From positions 69,025,226 to 69,089,225 of the forward strand of contig OU744723.1 in assembly GCA_916613615.1 (NCBI GenBank): a stretch of DNA of 64,000 nucleotides, given 5' to 3'. Positions 45,061-57,014 of this stretch are shown piece by piece. The stretch comes from Steromphala cineraria (lineage: Eukaryota; Mollusca; Gastropoda; Trochida; Trochidae). The notes under the pieces are model-generated. The model was not told the DNA's origin. It was given only the letters and a program-made list of their open reading frames with translations, and did not search any database. The position numbers were made by a program, and so were the translations under genes. The stretch's first letter is position 1. Every line of letters begins with the position of its first letter.

Positions 45061-46471
45061 ACATGTATAAAATAAAGTTATAATAACTGTGTTGAATAAC
45101 AAAAATTTTCCTTAAGAAAATTCCACATAGTATATCATTATCATATAGGGCTAACTGATAGTTTAAAGACTGTTTTAAAATAACTTCATGAACATATCCT
45201 TTTTATCCAACCTTGCTATTTAGAATGCAGTATAATAATCAATTTCAATTGTATTTGTTTGAAAACCAAAAAGACGTTCAGACTGACTTTGGAAGTAACT
45301 CTTTGTTCCTTTATTTCATTATTGATTTTCATCAAAAAATTGCATATTAAGCAACAATGTCCAGAAATAAAATAGTTAAATCAAGAATCCATTAGGAATC
45401 ATTTACAAAATGTTTGTTTGAAATTCATTGGTTGTCTTTTCACAATAAAAGCATATTCCCGCAACCATCATGCTATCTACATGTATCATAAATACTTGCA
45501 CACAAGGCCATTTTATTGTTCAAATTGCTGGATTGAACGACAGATTGACTGCGAGTGTAAATTATCCTTATATGCGTGACCTCTGTAACTGTAGTATTGT
45601 ATGTCATCACTTTCTTGTTGTTCTTGCCTACTCTAAAACGCATTCTATCTAACACAAGGATAGTTGGTTTGGGTTCAAAACTATTTTTAATAACTAGAAA
45701 ACCAGAGCAGCCCAGAAATTAGGGTGTTATAATACAATAATAATACAATAATGTATTGGTCCAGTTACAGGTCAGAGGTCGGACTTTCGCCATTTGTCTG
45801 TATGCGCATGCTCAGAATTATATTGGCCTAGCCTCTTTTATATTGGCCCAGTTTTACACGTATTAGTCAAACTTACCTGTATGAGCCCACTTGCCCAATT
45901 GTAAAGTCTAGGCCATGTAGATTGCATTAGTGCCATATAATTGATAGCTATTTGATAATGTGTGACATAAACTAAGTAAGAGAGTCATGGCACAAAATAC
46001 ATCTTATGTTATCATGATAAAATGTGTTTAAGTGATTAATAAACTCATTAGACCTTGATTGTTAACATGTGGAAATAACTGTCTTGGTTTTAGGAGTCAG
46101 TTACGGAGACCTTATAGTTGAGAAAAGTTATAGCATGAAATGGGTATATTCATATAGTATATCTGTCTTTTCTTGACTAATACCGTGTTTATCTCATTGA
46201 GTGGGGTAGAACCTTTATCTTTTCACGAGGGGCGCAGCCGTGCATGAGTAAAAATATATATCAAACTTTTCTTTCTCATGAGATGAGAGAAACATGATAT
46301 TTGTTAAGATCTGACAGCAATATGGAGGCTTACTGTTACAATACAAAAATAAAAGTCTATACTTTGATTACTGATACACATTTGTTCTTTAAGAGTTGTT
46401 AACATCATACAGATTTTGACTTAGTTCCAAGTTTACCAGAATCAATCTGCTGCAGAAATGCATCGCTTAGC
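45061..46471. other. TRIM-C 3' flank, shared in parts with units A and B
   Basis: 45148-45265 and 45290-45720 are single copies of repeats duplicated in unit B. 45720-45920 has no counterpart that I see. From 46150 the sequence matches the 3' flanks of TRIM-A and TRIM-B. Confidence 0.7.
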
Positions 46472-48159
46472 CTATCTAAAGTGATACTCATTCACCCCTT
46501 TGTTTTTATTTACAACAAATAGTTTGTGTCCATCAACACACAGACCATAAGGACAATCTACGCCATCTGCTGCCGTCAATATGTGTCCATCAGCACATAG
46601 CCCAATAGGATGAACTACACCATCTGCTGCAGTCAGAATGTCTCCTATAAATTCCCCTCTGTTACTGAGATGGCCAACTCTATGTGAAGAGTTGTCAGCA
46701 ACAAGAATGTCTCCTTTACTGGTGGATGTGATTCCTTGTGGATATCTCAGAGCTCTGTCTCCAGTAGGTGTGTACATCCACTCCACATGTCCAGTCTGTG
46801 TCAGACAGATGACAGACTTCAGACCATAGTCTGACACCAAGATAGAGCCTTGTCTGCTCACATGGATGTAGAGTGGATAATTGATCTTCTTGTGAGGTTC
46901 TGGCAGTGTCTGCAGTGTTCTCATCACCCGTCCTTCCATGTTCAGGATATCTACAGAGGGAGGAGACAAGGAACTGGCAACTAATGTGGACTGATCCAGT
47001 ACATCCAGACCATGATACTTCTTGTCAGTTGATATTGTAGAGTGAAGTTCCAGGTCAGGGTTAACATTGACTGTTACAATCTGTCTAGCGGTTGGAACAG
47101 ACACAGCCACCTTGTTGTCATCCAGTACAGCAATACTCCATGGAAAGTTATCTAACACCAGAGTGCTGCATTGATGTTTACCATTAAGTGTGTAGATGGA
47201 TTTGATTCTGTTTCCACAAACATCATTTACTACAGTTACTTTCCTGTTTCCAACATTCAACACAGCTACATCGCTTAAGCTACATTTGTCACCCTGATAT
47301 AATTTAGTATCAACAACCCTCTGTAGTACAGGTCCAGCTGTCAGATCAACATCCATCTTCTCAACCTCCACATCCATCTTATCAATTTCTGCTTTCAGTT
47401 GTTCAAGATCTTTTCTAAAGCTGAAGGTAGCTACATCTATCCTGTCTTCTCTCTGTGTCTCTGTGACGTCAGATACAGCTCCTGATCCAGACGACAGATA
47501 CATCTCAAACAGCTGCGCCTCATCCTCCAACTCCAGGGCCTGCTGGATGAACTGAGACTGCTGCTGGTACGTCTGTAAATCTATCCGCTTCGTCTTGACC
47601 TTTGACCTCAGTTGACCTGTCTGTTCTCCTGATTGGTCCTCCAGTTTCTTCATCAGCTGATCTTTCTTTTTCTGAAGATGTTCCATGATGCTTTGAAATG
47701 ATTTCTCTATTTTAGATTTGACCATCAACTTGTGGTCAGTCCCCTTCTCAATCTCTCCCTCATAACACTTGATCTTAGTGTTACATTCCTCCATTTGTAT
47801 CTGAAGTTTCTTCTGACGTCCCTGTAGTTGACCTTTGACCTCTGGCAACATGGCCTGGATGGTGACGACATCTTCACACTTCCGGTGACTGATGCTGCAA
47901 CAAACTGTACATAATGGTTTCTTGCAGTCATTGCAATATAGTTTAATTTTCTCGTCATGTTCTCTGCAGATAAACTTTCTTTTGATCTTCTGACCTGGGG
48001 GGGCTTCTGTCAAGTTGTTGACAATGTGATGACGTAGTGAAGGCATTTTCCTGTGCATCTTGAGACAGCCGTGACAGAAACCTGCTTCACACTCAGAACA
48101 CCAATGTGTAGCTGGAGTTGTCTCCCCTTCTTCTTTGCAGGAAGAACAAGTGACTGCCT
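46472..48159 (-). CDS. TRIM-C exon 2: B-boxes, coiled coil, NHL-like propeller
   Basis: Open for 1688 nt, joined in phase 1 to the RING exon 49271-49550 (acceptor TTGTTCACAG at 48160), giving 655 residues. B-box 1 lies at about residues 98-138 (C98, C101, C114, C117, C122, C125, H129, H137/138). B-box 2 lies at about 158-188 (C158, H161, C169, C172, C177, C180, H185). The coiled coil spans about 200-340 and the propeller about 370-655. Relative to A and B it carries an in-frame duplication of about 20 residues in the last blade: DILTAADGVVHPIGLCADGH followed by ILTAADGVDCPYGLCVDGHK (46545-46635), which may add or distort a blade strand. Role as for TRIM-B: RING-type ubiquitin ligase, ligand unknown. 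No stop or frameshift seen; likely functional. Confidence 0.9.
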
Positions 48160-48496
48160 CTGTGAACAAAACAATACAGGGCTTATTCATATGTACACTG
48201 TGGGTTTCATTGATGCACAAATTTGGAAATATAACACACTTGTTATGTCAATAAAAGAAATTTTGTACATATTTTGTTTGTGTTTGGGTACTAATTGTGT
48301 GAGTGAGTTCGGTTTATTGTGTTTTTATGTACGAATTCAATAATGTTGGTAATCTTCACATGCATATCATATATCCTTTAAATCTTCTGCTCTGAATCTA
48401 ACAATTTTCCAAGGATTTTTGGTTTACATAGAACTCCTTTGATCAGAGTATTTTTTACAACAGTCACACATTTTTTCACAGTCGTTTTTGTCTATA

Positions 48497-48674
48497 TACA
48501 GTAGAACTCGGATATAACAAACTCCAAGGGACCAAAGAATTTGGTTCGCTATATCCAGTGTTCGCTATACGCATATAATTTTAATGATATTATATAGGGA
48601 CGGGATTTGAAAATTTGTTCACTATATCCGAGTGTTCGCTATATCCGTGTTCGCTATATCCGTGTTCTACTGTA
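48497..48674. mobile_element. MITE in TRIM-C intron, TACAGTAGAAC ends
   Basis: Third copy of the same shared insertion, 178 bp, with TA flanks. Confidence 0.9.
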
Positions 48675-48877
48675 TTATTTAAAGAATACCCATTTTTGAT
48701 TAGTGAATGCTTTGCATTTATTGTGTCTTAAGGTACAATGTTAATATTGTTATTACCTTTCAAAGATGACAAACCATTAAGGATATTTTGTTACAAAGTC
48801 TGTATTGCCTATGTAATGTTCAATAATTATCTGATTGTCATAAGTGATCTAGAAACATTCTATCTTATCAGTTAATA

Positions 48878-48912
48878 CCTTGTAGGGAGTCCATGAGTCC
48901 AGTTAGAAGCAG
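48878..48912 (-). other. Partial duplicate of the RING-exon 3' end, TRIM-C intron
   Basis: Same 35-base exon-end copy and donor as in A and B, about 390 bp from the true exon end. Confidence 0.8.
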
Positions 48913-49270
48913 TAGAGTTTGTTCATAGTTCATTCATTAATTTACTAATTGAGTAAATGAGTGAGTTTTATTGTATTTTCAAGCACTAATTATATATTGT
49001 TGATAATTTTTAAAATGCAAATGATTCATCCTTTTAACTTAATCTATCAATACTGACTCTTTTCTAAGGTTACTTTAAGTATTAAAAAATAATTTATAAA
49101 TTATCTGTGATATTATTGAGTTCACCATGAAAATATCTTTATCGGTTTTACTTACAAAAAATAACAAACAATTAAAGGATAGTTTAAGTGTTGACAAAGT
49201 CTTTGTTATATCAAATGATTATATTATTATTATTAGTGATCTAGAAACATTCTATCTTTGCAATTATTAC

Positions 49271-49550
49271 CTTGTAGAGAGTCCATGAGTCCAGTTAGAA
49301 GCAGTCCTGGTTTCAGCTGCCCCGCCCAATCTTCTACAGGTCTGTCAGGGTGAGGCACTGGGGTCTCTTGTCTACACGTGGGACAGGGGATGGACTTGTG
49401 TGTCACAGCTTCTTCTTTTGTCTGCAGATATTTCTCCAGACAGTTCTTACAGAAGGAGTGTTGACATGCGAGTGTAACTGGCTGCTGAAAAACTTCAAAG
49501 CAGACACTGCAAGTCAGGTGGGTGTCCTTTAACTTGCCTGCTGTCGCCAT
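49271..49550 (-). CDS. TRIM-C exon 1: RING finger
   Basis: Start ATG at 49550 with the same acceptor (TGTATATTTTCAG) seven bases upstream, and donor CTACAAG/GTAATA at 49270. The RING is complete (CSVC, CQH, CKNC, CPTC at residues 14-59). It encodes 93 residues plus one base and joins exon 2 to give ...DSLQ/EAVTCSSC. An upstream in-frame ATG at 49586 lies in the predicted intron and is not used in this model. Confidence 0.92.
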
Positions 49551-50319
49551 TGCTGATCTGAAAATATACAAATAAACACTCCACAACTCATGGAAGATGA
49601 CGAAACTGTGATGACTTCTACACCTAACTCTTTAATCAATATACGTATGGCGGGCATTTTGTTTTTTAAAAACATAAAATTTTCTAAACTTTTATCGAAC
49701 TCCTGCCAATATGACAAAGTAAGCCAACTTGTATATAGATTTCAACTTCAACATGCACATTTATATGCTCTGTGGATACACGCAGAATGACTCATCTGGT
49801 GGGAGTCAACATTGTGAAAATGAATGCTTGCTTATAGCTTGTAATAAAAGTATAAACAGCGAATACCTTCCAGTTTGTAATAAATGGATAAACCTCAACA
49901 TTTATATGCTCAGTGGATTCATGTTGCTTCATAAAATTTTAAAACAAGTAGGAGTAAACAATGTGAAAATGAATGCTTGCTTATACCTCCAGCTTGTAAT
50001 GAAAGGATAAACAGGTAAAATGTAATATTATATCCGAGTTCTACTGTATGTTGTTCCTCGGTATGTTTGTCAATACATCTTTAACCCATATATCAATCTG
50101 CACCCAATATTAACTTGTCCTCACAAATCAACATGTCAGCCAACACTCTTATCAGCTTATACCAACTTACAAAGAGTTCATAATTACATGTATGCACTAT
50201 TTCTATATTCATGTACCACTGTTTGTGTCTTTGTAAAACTAAACTGATTGATTGACCAGGGAAATAGCTCGTACCAATATATAATTTTTTAATTTTTTAA
50301 TTGTACCAAACTATCCCCA

Positions 50320-50900
50320 TAGGCTATACAAAACGACTAACTGTATAGTTCCACTAGCTGTCTCTTATCTAGGTCATCGATACAATAAACCTCGCTGTTA
50401 CTCATATGTTGAGTTGAAATGGTCCCGGGGTAATGGGACAGGTTATATAAATAGGTTCAGAGGTGGATTTGATCAAGTAATTGAAATATATATGATAATT
50501 TTACTTCAATAACGCCTACACTAATGGCATATTACTGTATCCTTAGTACACCTACCACTTCCTCGTTTATGGACAGAACTCAAATCAAATTATCCCCATG
50601 GCCCTTACACAACGACCAGCTGTATAGATCCACTAGCTCCAATTATCTAGGTCATCGATACAATAAACCTGGCTCTGACGGGATATGTTGAGTTGAAATT
50701 GACCCGGGGTACTGAGACAGATGATATGAACATGAGGCAGTTGTTAGATGAGAAGTTTGCATTGCATATGCTTATTAGTGATTGACGATAATCAGTGTTT
50801 AGTGTTTGGAGTATGTTTTAGTATCATACAATAAAGATGTGTCATACAAGTACTAATCATTGTGTAACATGCCTAACTTTTTATCCAGAGACTGTCATAA
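50320..50900. repeat. Dispersed repeat, GTATAGATCC family, unit C
   Basis: Counterpart of 22390-22965. The TCAGTGTTTAGTGTTTGGAGTA part is slightly longer here than in A, matching the 3.8-kb form better. Confidence 0.75.
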
Positions 50901-51462
50901 ATACACTAGAATAACATGTTATTTCTTGAAATTATTTCTACTCATATCAAATAAAAGGCAAATACTTACCTGCATGTCCACCCTGCTAGATATACCCACT
51001 TCTCTGGCTGTCTAATAACCTTATCTGTTTGTTTGCTTGTTACCCAGAAACCATCGAGTGATCAATTACACTGCCTAGTGTATGCAGTTTTACAACCTAC
51101 CTTGCATATCTTAGATCAAGTTGAATAGAGTATGATTGAATGTGAATGAAAAATGAATAACTCTAAGTTGTATGCGGTATCAATGCTTAGCATAGGTGTG
51201 TGTCCTGGAATACACCCAATGCATACTCTGTATAACTTTGCTTTTCAATTGCATGAAAGCAGAGGCTTGATAGTGTATCATTCGCCTATGGATTCTATAT
51301 CTCTGTTCAAGAAATTGAAGTAATATATGCACGCTCGATTTTTGTGGCTGGTTGTTGTCACATTTTTCCACCTTAAGTTTAGTTCACTTGCTAGTGTATC
51401 TTAGTGCAAATATCATGTAGTTTTGAATTCGTGTTGATGTCAATCAACTTACTCCAGCAGCA

Positions 51463-51630
51463 CTGCCCATTGATCACCATTGTCCATATGTACAACAAAC
51501 ATTCCAAAACCATATTGTGAAATCACTGGTGCAGATTTTGGTACGGGAAAGTAAACATACATATGGGGCCATATTTATTAACTTCATTTCTTAATTTTTA
51601 TTTAAAATGATCTTCATTGACGCCATTACA
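51463..51630. other. 168 bp present in unit C, absent in unit A
   Basis: In A, CCAGCAGCA joins AAAACAATGG directly (about 23540). In C the same words are separated by this segment, with a shared CA at the joint. Deletion in A or insertion in C; no inverted ends seen. Confidence 0.85.
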
Positions 51631-52369
51631 AAAACAATGGCAGCATTACATTACTTATTTCAAACGAAAAAATATGACGTAGGCCTGAAGCTGTTGATAA
51701 CTTATGAAGGATTTTATAGAGAAAAATAGAAAGAAGTGTTTTCGAAATGTTGACCCTCCAGGATTAACTAGTAGGAATGTAATACAATTATGTTAACTCA
51801 AAATAAATCTTAACTGATGTAGTGAAATGACAGCATGATCGTTTTCATTTTTGCAAAGCTTTGATGCCTTACATACATTCCAAATTACATGATATCTGCA
51901 TATCATGTGATATCTATAATATGCAGTTAGGTGAACAAACTTAAGGTATACACAGCTGTAATCGATGAAACAATCACTTATACTTGTCATGAGATTATTA
52001 AGTAATAATCTATCTGCGTCCTCACTAACTCAAAATCTAATGCAATGCGTTATTGCCAATTGAAACTCTATTGTACCGTTCAAAAATTGAAGTAACAAAC
52101 TGAGATATCTTGAATGTAAAATTCATTGATGAAATAAATGTAAATATAAATATCATTTTTGATTGAAAACGGTTCAATGGCAATGATCAATGATTAAAAC
52201 TGTTTCCAAATTATGTTAACAGAAAAGACAAACGTTATGTGGATTGGATGTTTAGGTTATAAAACTAGCATACATGTTAATGTAAAGGAATTTTTCTCTT
52301 TCTATGATTGATGTGTGTTTAAATTTTCATTTAAGAAAGTTAAACTCAAAAGATTTGTTTTTTAGCGAT

Positions 52370-52924
52370 AAACATGCAAGTTAAATAAGATGTATTAACC
52401 AGAAAACTTGGATGTTCGATTGTACCTAATATAAATAAATAATTGATGAATCATTCTCTGAGTCACTTTAATTTTGCTAGCGGTATTCATTGGTTTAAAA
52501 TTTGCAGGTGTCAATAAATGTGTGTGTACTACCATTACAGATTTGATTTGAAACTTTTTAAAACAAAAAAGTATTTCTTCAATTAGATAACCTACTGTTA
52601 TCGTGTGTAAGATTGTAAACAAAAACGTGGCACTTTTCGTAACATATCGGTTTGTCATTAGTGCAATTATAATTGTTCTTTATTCATTTTTTTAAAAACA
52701 ATAATTACCATATTGCCATAAATATCTGGAAAGGTTTTAGACATAATGGTAGGGTATTCTATTCTAGATTCAAGGATTTAATGTGTCAGCGTTTATTTCT
52801 CTATTTCAATGATTGAGACTAAATCACGTTTCTAATGAATTGTACTGAGCCTTCTATAAGGTCTTAATCATTATAAAGCTTTATATTGTATCTATTGTTC
52901 TTTCATAGTATTTTTGTCAGTCTG
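52370..52924. other. 555 bp present in unit C, deleted in unit A
   Basis: A reads AGCGAT then AAAACAATAAACTG (24275 onward). C has AGCGAT then AAACATGCAAG, and 555 bp later AAAACAATAAACTG. The AAA(A)CA microhomology and the loss of half of the LINE flank repeat in A point to a deletion in A. Confidence 0.85.
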
Positions 52925-53084
52925 AAAACAATAAACTGCATAATGAAACAATCATTTCATTTCTATTTACACTGTTATGAACTATGCATATACATAATAC
53001 CTACTAAAGGAACATTCTCATGCTGAACATATCTTTTTTAAATCATGCAAACCAAGCAATCTGGCAACAGGTCCAAGTTTAGTC
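52867..53084. repeat. Left flank repeat of the outer LINE, unit C
   Basis: The fuller left copy of the flanking repeat seen at 33022-33248, ending TCCAAGTTTAGTC at the LINE junction. Confidence 0.78.
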
Positions 53085-54836
53085 CCGATCGTCCATATCT
53101 AAAAAATTGGCGCCCTATAACCCTCCTTAATGTTGATTATAAAATAGCCTCTGGCGTAATTGCTTGTAGAATAAAGCAGGTTTTACCAACTATCATTAGT
53201 GAAACCCAAACTGGATTCCTTAAAAACCGCTCTATTTCAGAAAATACACGATTATTGTATGACTTAATGAATCACTGTGAAGTTAGTGAAATACCTGGTT
53301 TGTTAGTCACTGTTGACTTTGAGAAAGCTTTTGATACCATTGAATGGGATTTCATCGATAAGGCACTAACTTTTACACTTTGGCACTTCATTCCGAAAAT
53401 GGATTAAGTTTTTTCAATATAATACTCTCAGTGCAATCATAAATGCTGGTAATATTTCACAATATTTTAATCTAGGGCGCGGCTGTAGACAGGGTTACCC
53501 AGTCTCCCCATATCTTTTCATCATCTGTGCAGAGTTGCTTTCGATAAGTATTAAAAAAAATAAAAAAATTAATGGTATCAATGTAAATGGAGTGGAATAT
53601 TGTATTTTTCAATATGCAGATGACACAAACTTCACGCTTGATGACATTCTAAAGAAATTTGCGACATGCTCAGGTTTAAACATTAATTATGACAAAACTA
53701 TGCTTATCTGGATTGGATCCATGAAAAATACTTCTGAACAAATATGTCCACATATTCCTTCACGCTGGTCGAAAGAACCATACAAAATACTTGGTATTGT
53801 CTTTAACGTCGATCTTTCAAATATGACTGAATCGAATTTCGAAAAGCAATTTGAGAAAGCAAGAAAACTCTTATTTTTATGGTCGTCGAGAATACGCACT
53901 CTAAGAGGAAAGGTTACAATAATAAAATCCCAAATACTGCCATTGTTCACACATCTCTTTACATCTCTTCCAGACCCAGACACCTCCTTCTTTAAAAGAT
54001 TGGATACTTTAATTTATAAATCTATATGATCCGGCAAAAGAGATAAAATAAAGAGAAAAATGCTCACCAAGGACTATTTGAACAGGGGTCTAAAAATGGT
54101 TGACTTTCGCAATTTCAACAAATACTTAAAAATCAAATGGATCAAAAGAATATCGACAAATGGCCTCTGGCAAAATTTATCAAAATTGTCTCTATATCCA
54201 TGTTATGAACCATCTCTTTTTAATTTCCAAAAACGAGAGTTACTCAGAGCAAAGAGACAAATTAAAAATTACTTTTGGAGAGATGTTGTCAGTGGCTATG
54301 CAGAACTGCGAAGCGACTATATATCTGATATCAATACTTTCCTTGAAATGCCGCTAATGAAGTTTTTCTCCGATAAAGATGTACCTGTATTTGCCCGATG
54401 GCATGACAAACGATTAAAATATGTCTACCAAATATTTCAAGGAACAGGTGATATAAACGATTTTAAACTCATTCAAAATGAATTCAATATACGCGATACA
54501 TATTTATCATATTTCAAATTGTTAAAATATATTCCAAATAAGCAGCTTTTTACATTGAAGAATCAATGTCCAAACTTAACCATAATCCCCCCTATGAGAA
54601 ATTGTGATATATTGGAACGTCTTATTTGTTCCAAAGATTGTAAATTTATCTACCAACTTTTATGTGATCAAAACCGGACCTCACTTGAACAATTATGTCA
54701 TAAATGGAAAGCAAGGTAGACATCACTATTACGCAAGACCATATTTCAAAATGTTTCAAAATTAATCATAACTCGACTATCGACAACCAAATCCGAAATT
54801 TTCAATATCGACTTCTTCACCGAATAATTACAACTA
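53085..54836 (+). mobile_element. Outer LINE (L1/Tx1-like), 5' part, unit C
   Basis: Copy of 24441-26190 with the same early frameshift (after IPKMD). Here the region ELLSISIKKNKKINGINVNG stays open and the FQYADDT segment joins the thumb-like region (LGIVFNVDLSNM, RIRTLRGKVTIIKSQILPL) without the frameshift seen in A. The shared lesion predates the unit duplication and the others follow it. GCRQGYP here replaces GCRQGDP. Confidence 0.9.
54822..54836. repeat. Target-site duplication, left, unit C (GAATAATTACAACTA)
   Basis: Same 15 bases as 26176-26190. The right partner is missing because unit C ends within the inner LINE at 60267. Confidence 0.85.
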
Positions 54837-55041
54837 CAACTTCCGGTTGCCCATGGGACACGATAAGACGTGTGTTAGCGGCTCTCCCCACGAATGTCCA
54901 AAGGCAAAGCATGGTGTTATGAGTGAAAACTGAAAACTGCCTTCTTCCACATGTACAGATTACCTGAAGATACCATACCCTAAACAAACCGAGTGAGTAA
55001 AATACAATTTGGAGATTTTGAAAACATTTTACTCAGCCAAT

Positions 55042-55840
55042 ATGTCGCATTCTTCTAACCCAAAATCGGGAGTTAACAGGCGCTCCTCGTCAACCCCAAA
55101 TATTGAAGAAATTATTTTATCTATGGAGAAAAGACTATCTGATAAGATTGACAATGGGAATAGGGTATTAAATCAAGCAATAAGTGATTTAAAAAGTGAC
55201 ATGTGCACAATCTCCAAACGTGTTGATGACGTGGAGGGTATGGCCGCCATTAACGAAAATGCAGTCAAAAGTTTGAAGTGCGAGGTGGAATCCCTTAAAG
55301 CCAAACTAAATGAACAGACTAATACTTTTGAAAGAAAAATACTCCAACAGGAAATCCACGATCGCAAGACTAATCTCCTATATTATGGAATTCATGAAGT
55401 TGTGAATGAAGATTCAGAGAAAGTTTGGGTGAAATGTTCTCCAATGATCTCAGTTTTTCGGACAATACTGTTGACAATATATACTTTAAGACCGTCCATA
55501 GACTACCCAGAAAACCCTTCTCCGGTGATCCCACCCCTGACGCTCCCTCCCCGATCATAGCAAGTTTCTTGAGCATGGCGGATCGAGACATGGTGTTAAG
55601 ATCTTCTAAAAATCTAAAAGGAAAAAGAATGTCGATAAGAACTGATTTGCCGGAAAAACTAAAGAAACAGCGCGCCATCCTGTATCGAAAATCCTGTTTG
55701 ATATTTCATGAGGAGAAGCTACAAACGCGTGTGCGACAGATCGGTGTTGACCATGTTCTAGAGACGAGAGTAAATAGCGGATCACCCTGGGCTTGCCGTA
55801 TCAGACTCACTGGTGATATGAATCCTCCATACGAAATATG
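55042..55840 (+). pseudogene. Inner LINE ORF1, unit C, frameshifted
   Basis: Same coiled coil and RRM-like parts as 26396-27140 (DRKTNLLYYGIHEVVNED) and the same frameshift after about 55415. The second frame reads on to 55841 through ETRVNSGSPWACRIRLTGD, so the C terminus is a little longer than in A, where the microinversion cuts it. Confidence 0.85.
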
Positions 55841-56011
55841 ACTTTAAATGACTTTGATGCTCTATTACATCGGTAACGTTGGCAATGAAATTGAGACCTG
55901 TGTTTATCATTTATTTCATTCATTTGCTAAATGTTTTGTGTAAGTCTGCGAGAGACCACTAGATGGACTTAAAGAATACAAAGGTCAACAATACTTTAGT
56001 TGAGCACGTTT
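55804..56011. other. Segment inverted relative to unit A
   Basis: From GACTCACTGGTGATATG to GAGCACGTTTAA it is the reverse complement of 27142-27351. ORF1 reads into this segment in C, which makes C the likelier ancestral orientation. Confidence 0.9.
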
Positions 56012-57014
56012 AACTGTTTGATAGCGAAGTTCAGCTGTATTACTTAATCAGTTTTCTGTACTAACTACATGTATCTTACTTGCCTTATAACTGCTTATAA
56101 TGACTTTAAGTTGAGAAAATGACAATCAAACTGTTTAGAGAACTAATGCACAATGGTAAGCGCCTCCCACTTTGCTTTTAACATATAAATATATCCTTCT
56201 GTAATACAAACTACGCGTTCAAGTACATGTACTTCAACAGAAGAGTGAAATATGATAAAGTAAAATAATTGAGATATTTCATCTCATCTATTTTTATGTT
56301 CATTTGAAATGAGTATACATGTATCTACCTGTTATGCACAATGTGGATGTTCCTATTATATTAGTTCCGGGTAACGTATGATCGCATATGATATTTGCAT
56401 GAGATTAGTAAAGCATACAAGTACATATTCTACCATAACCGTCAAAATTACTCTAATACTAAAGCGTAAAATTGATGAATGCTTACCTTACCAACAGAAT
56501 CATCCATTTAATATCCATAACACTGAAATCCTAAGGATTGATTGCAAATGTCCACATATTTTAGACCTTTTACCATCATGAATCTATCTCCATACAACGT
56601 GGCAGTTTTTTTCATATGCATCATTGACACGCGCTGTAATATACATGCACGGACTTTCCACTTTCACTGCGTAGCGTTCATGTCACTCGTGTTAACAACA
56701 CTCATGTTTATAGAAATATCAGGAGATTTCACTTTATTTGTTGTTGTTTTTCATTTTGTTCCAATATCCATCAGGGATATTCGTGGGGTAGATTAACCCC
56801 TCCGTACGATGATTTCTTTTATGTTTTTAAGTTGCTTTTCTAAAGTTTTATCCCTAAGCTGGATAATGTTTTCAATTCCTTTTCCTCAGAACCAGAAGTA
56901 CTTTTTACCAAAACGACAGGCAAACTCAATAGATCTTTACATTGAATTTACTTTGCTGTTGATTTTTTATTCCAATTTGGCTGAAACTTCACACACCATT
57001 CGTTTGCTTAAAAA

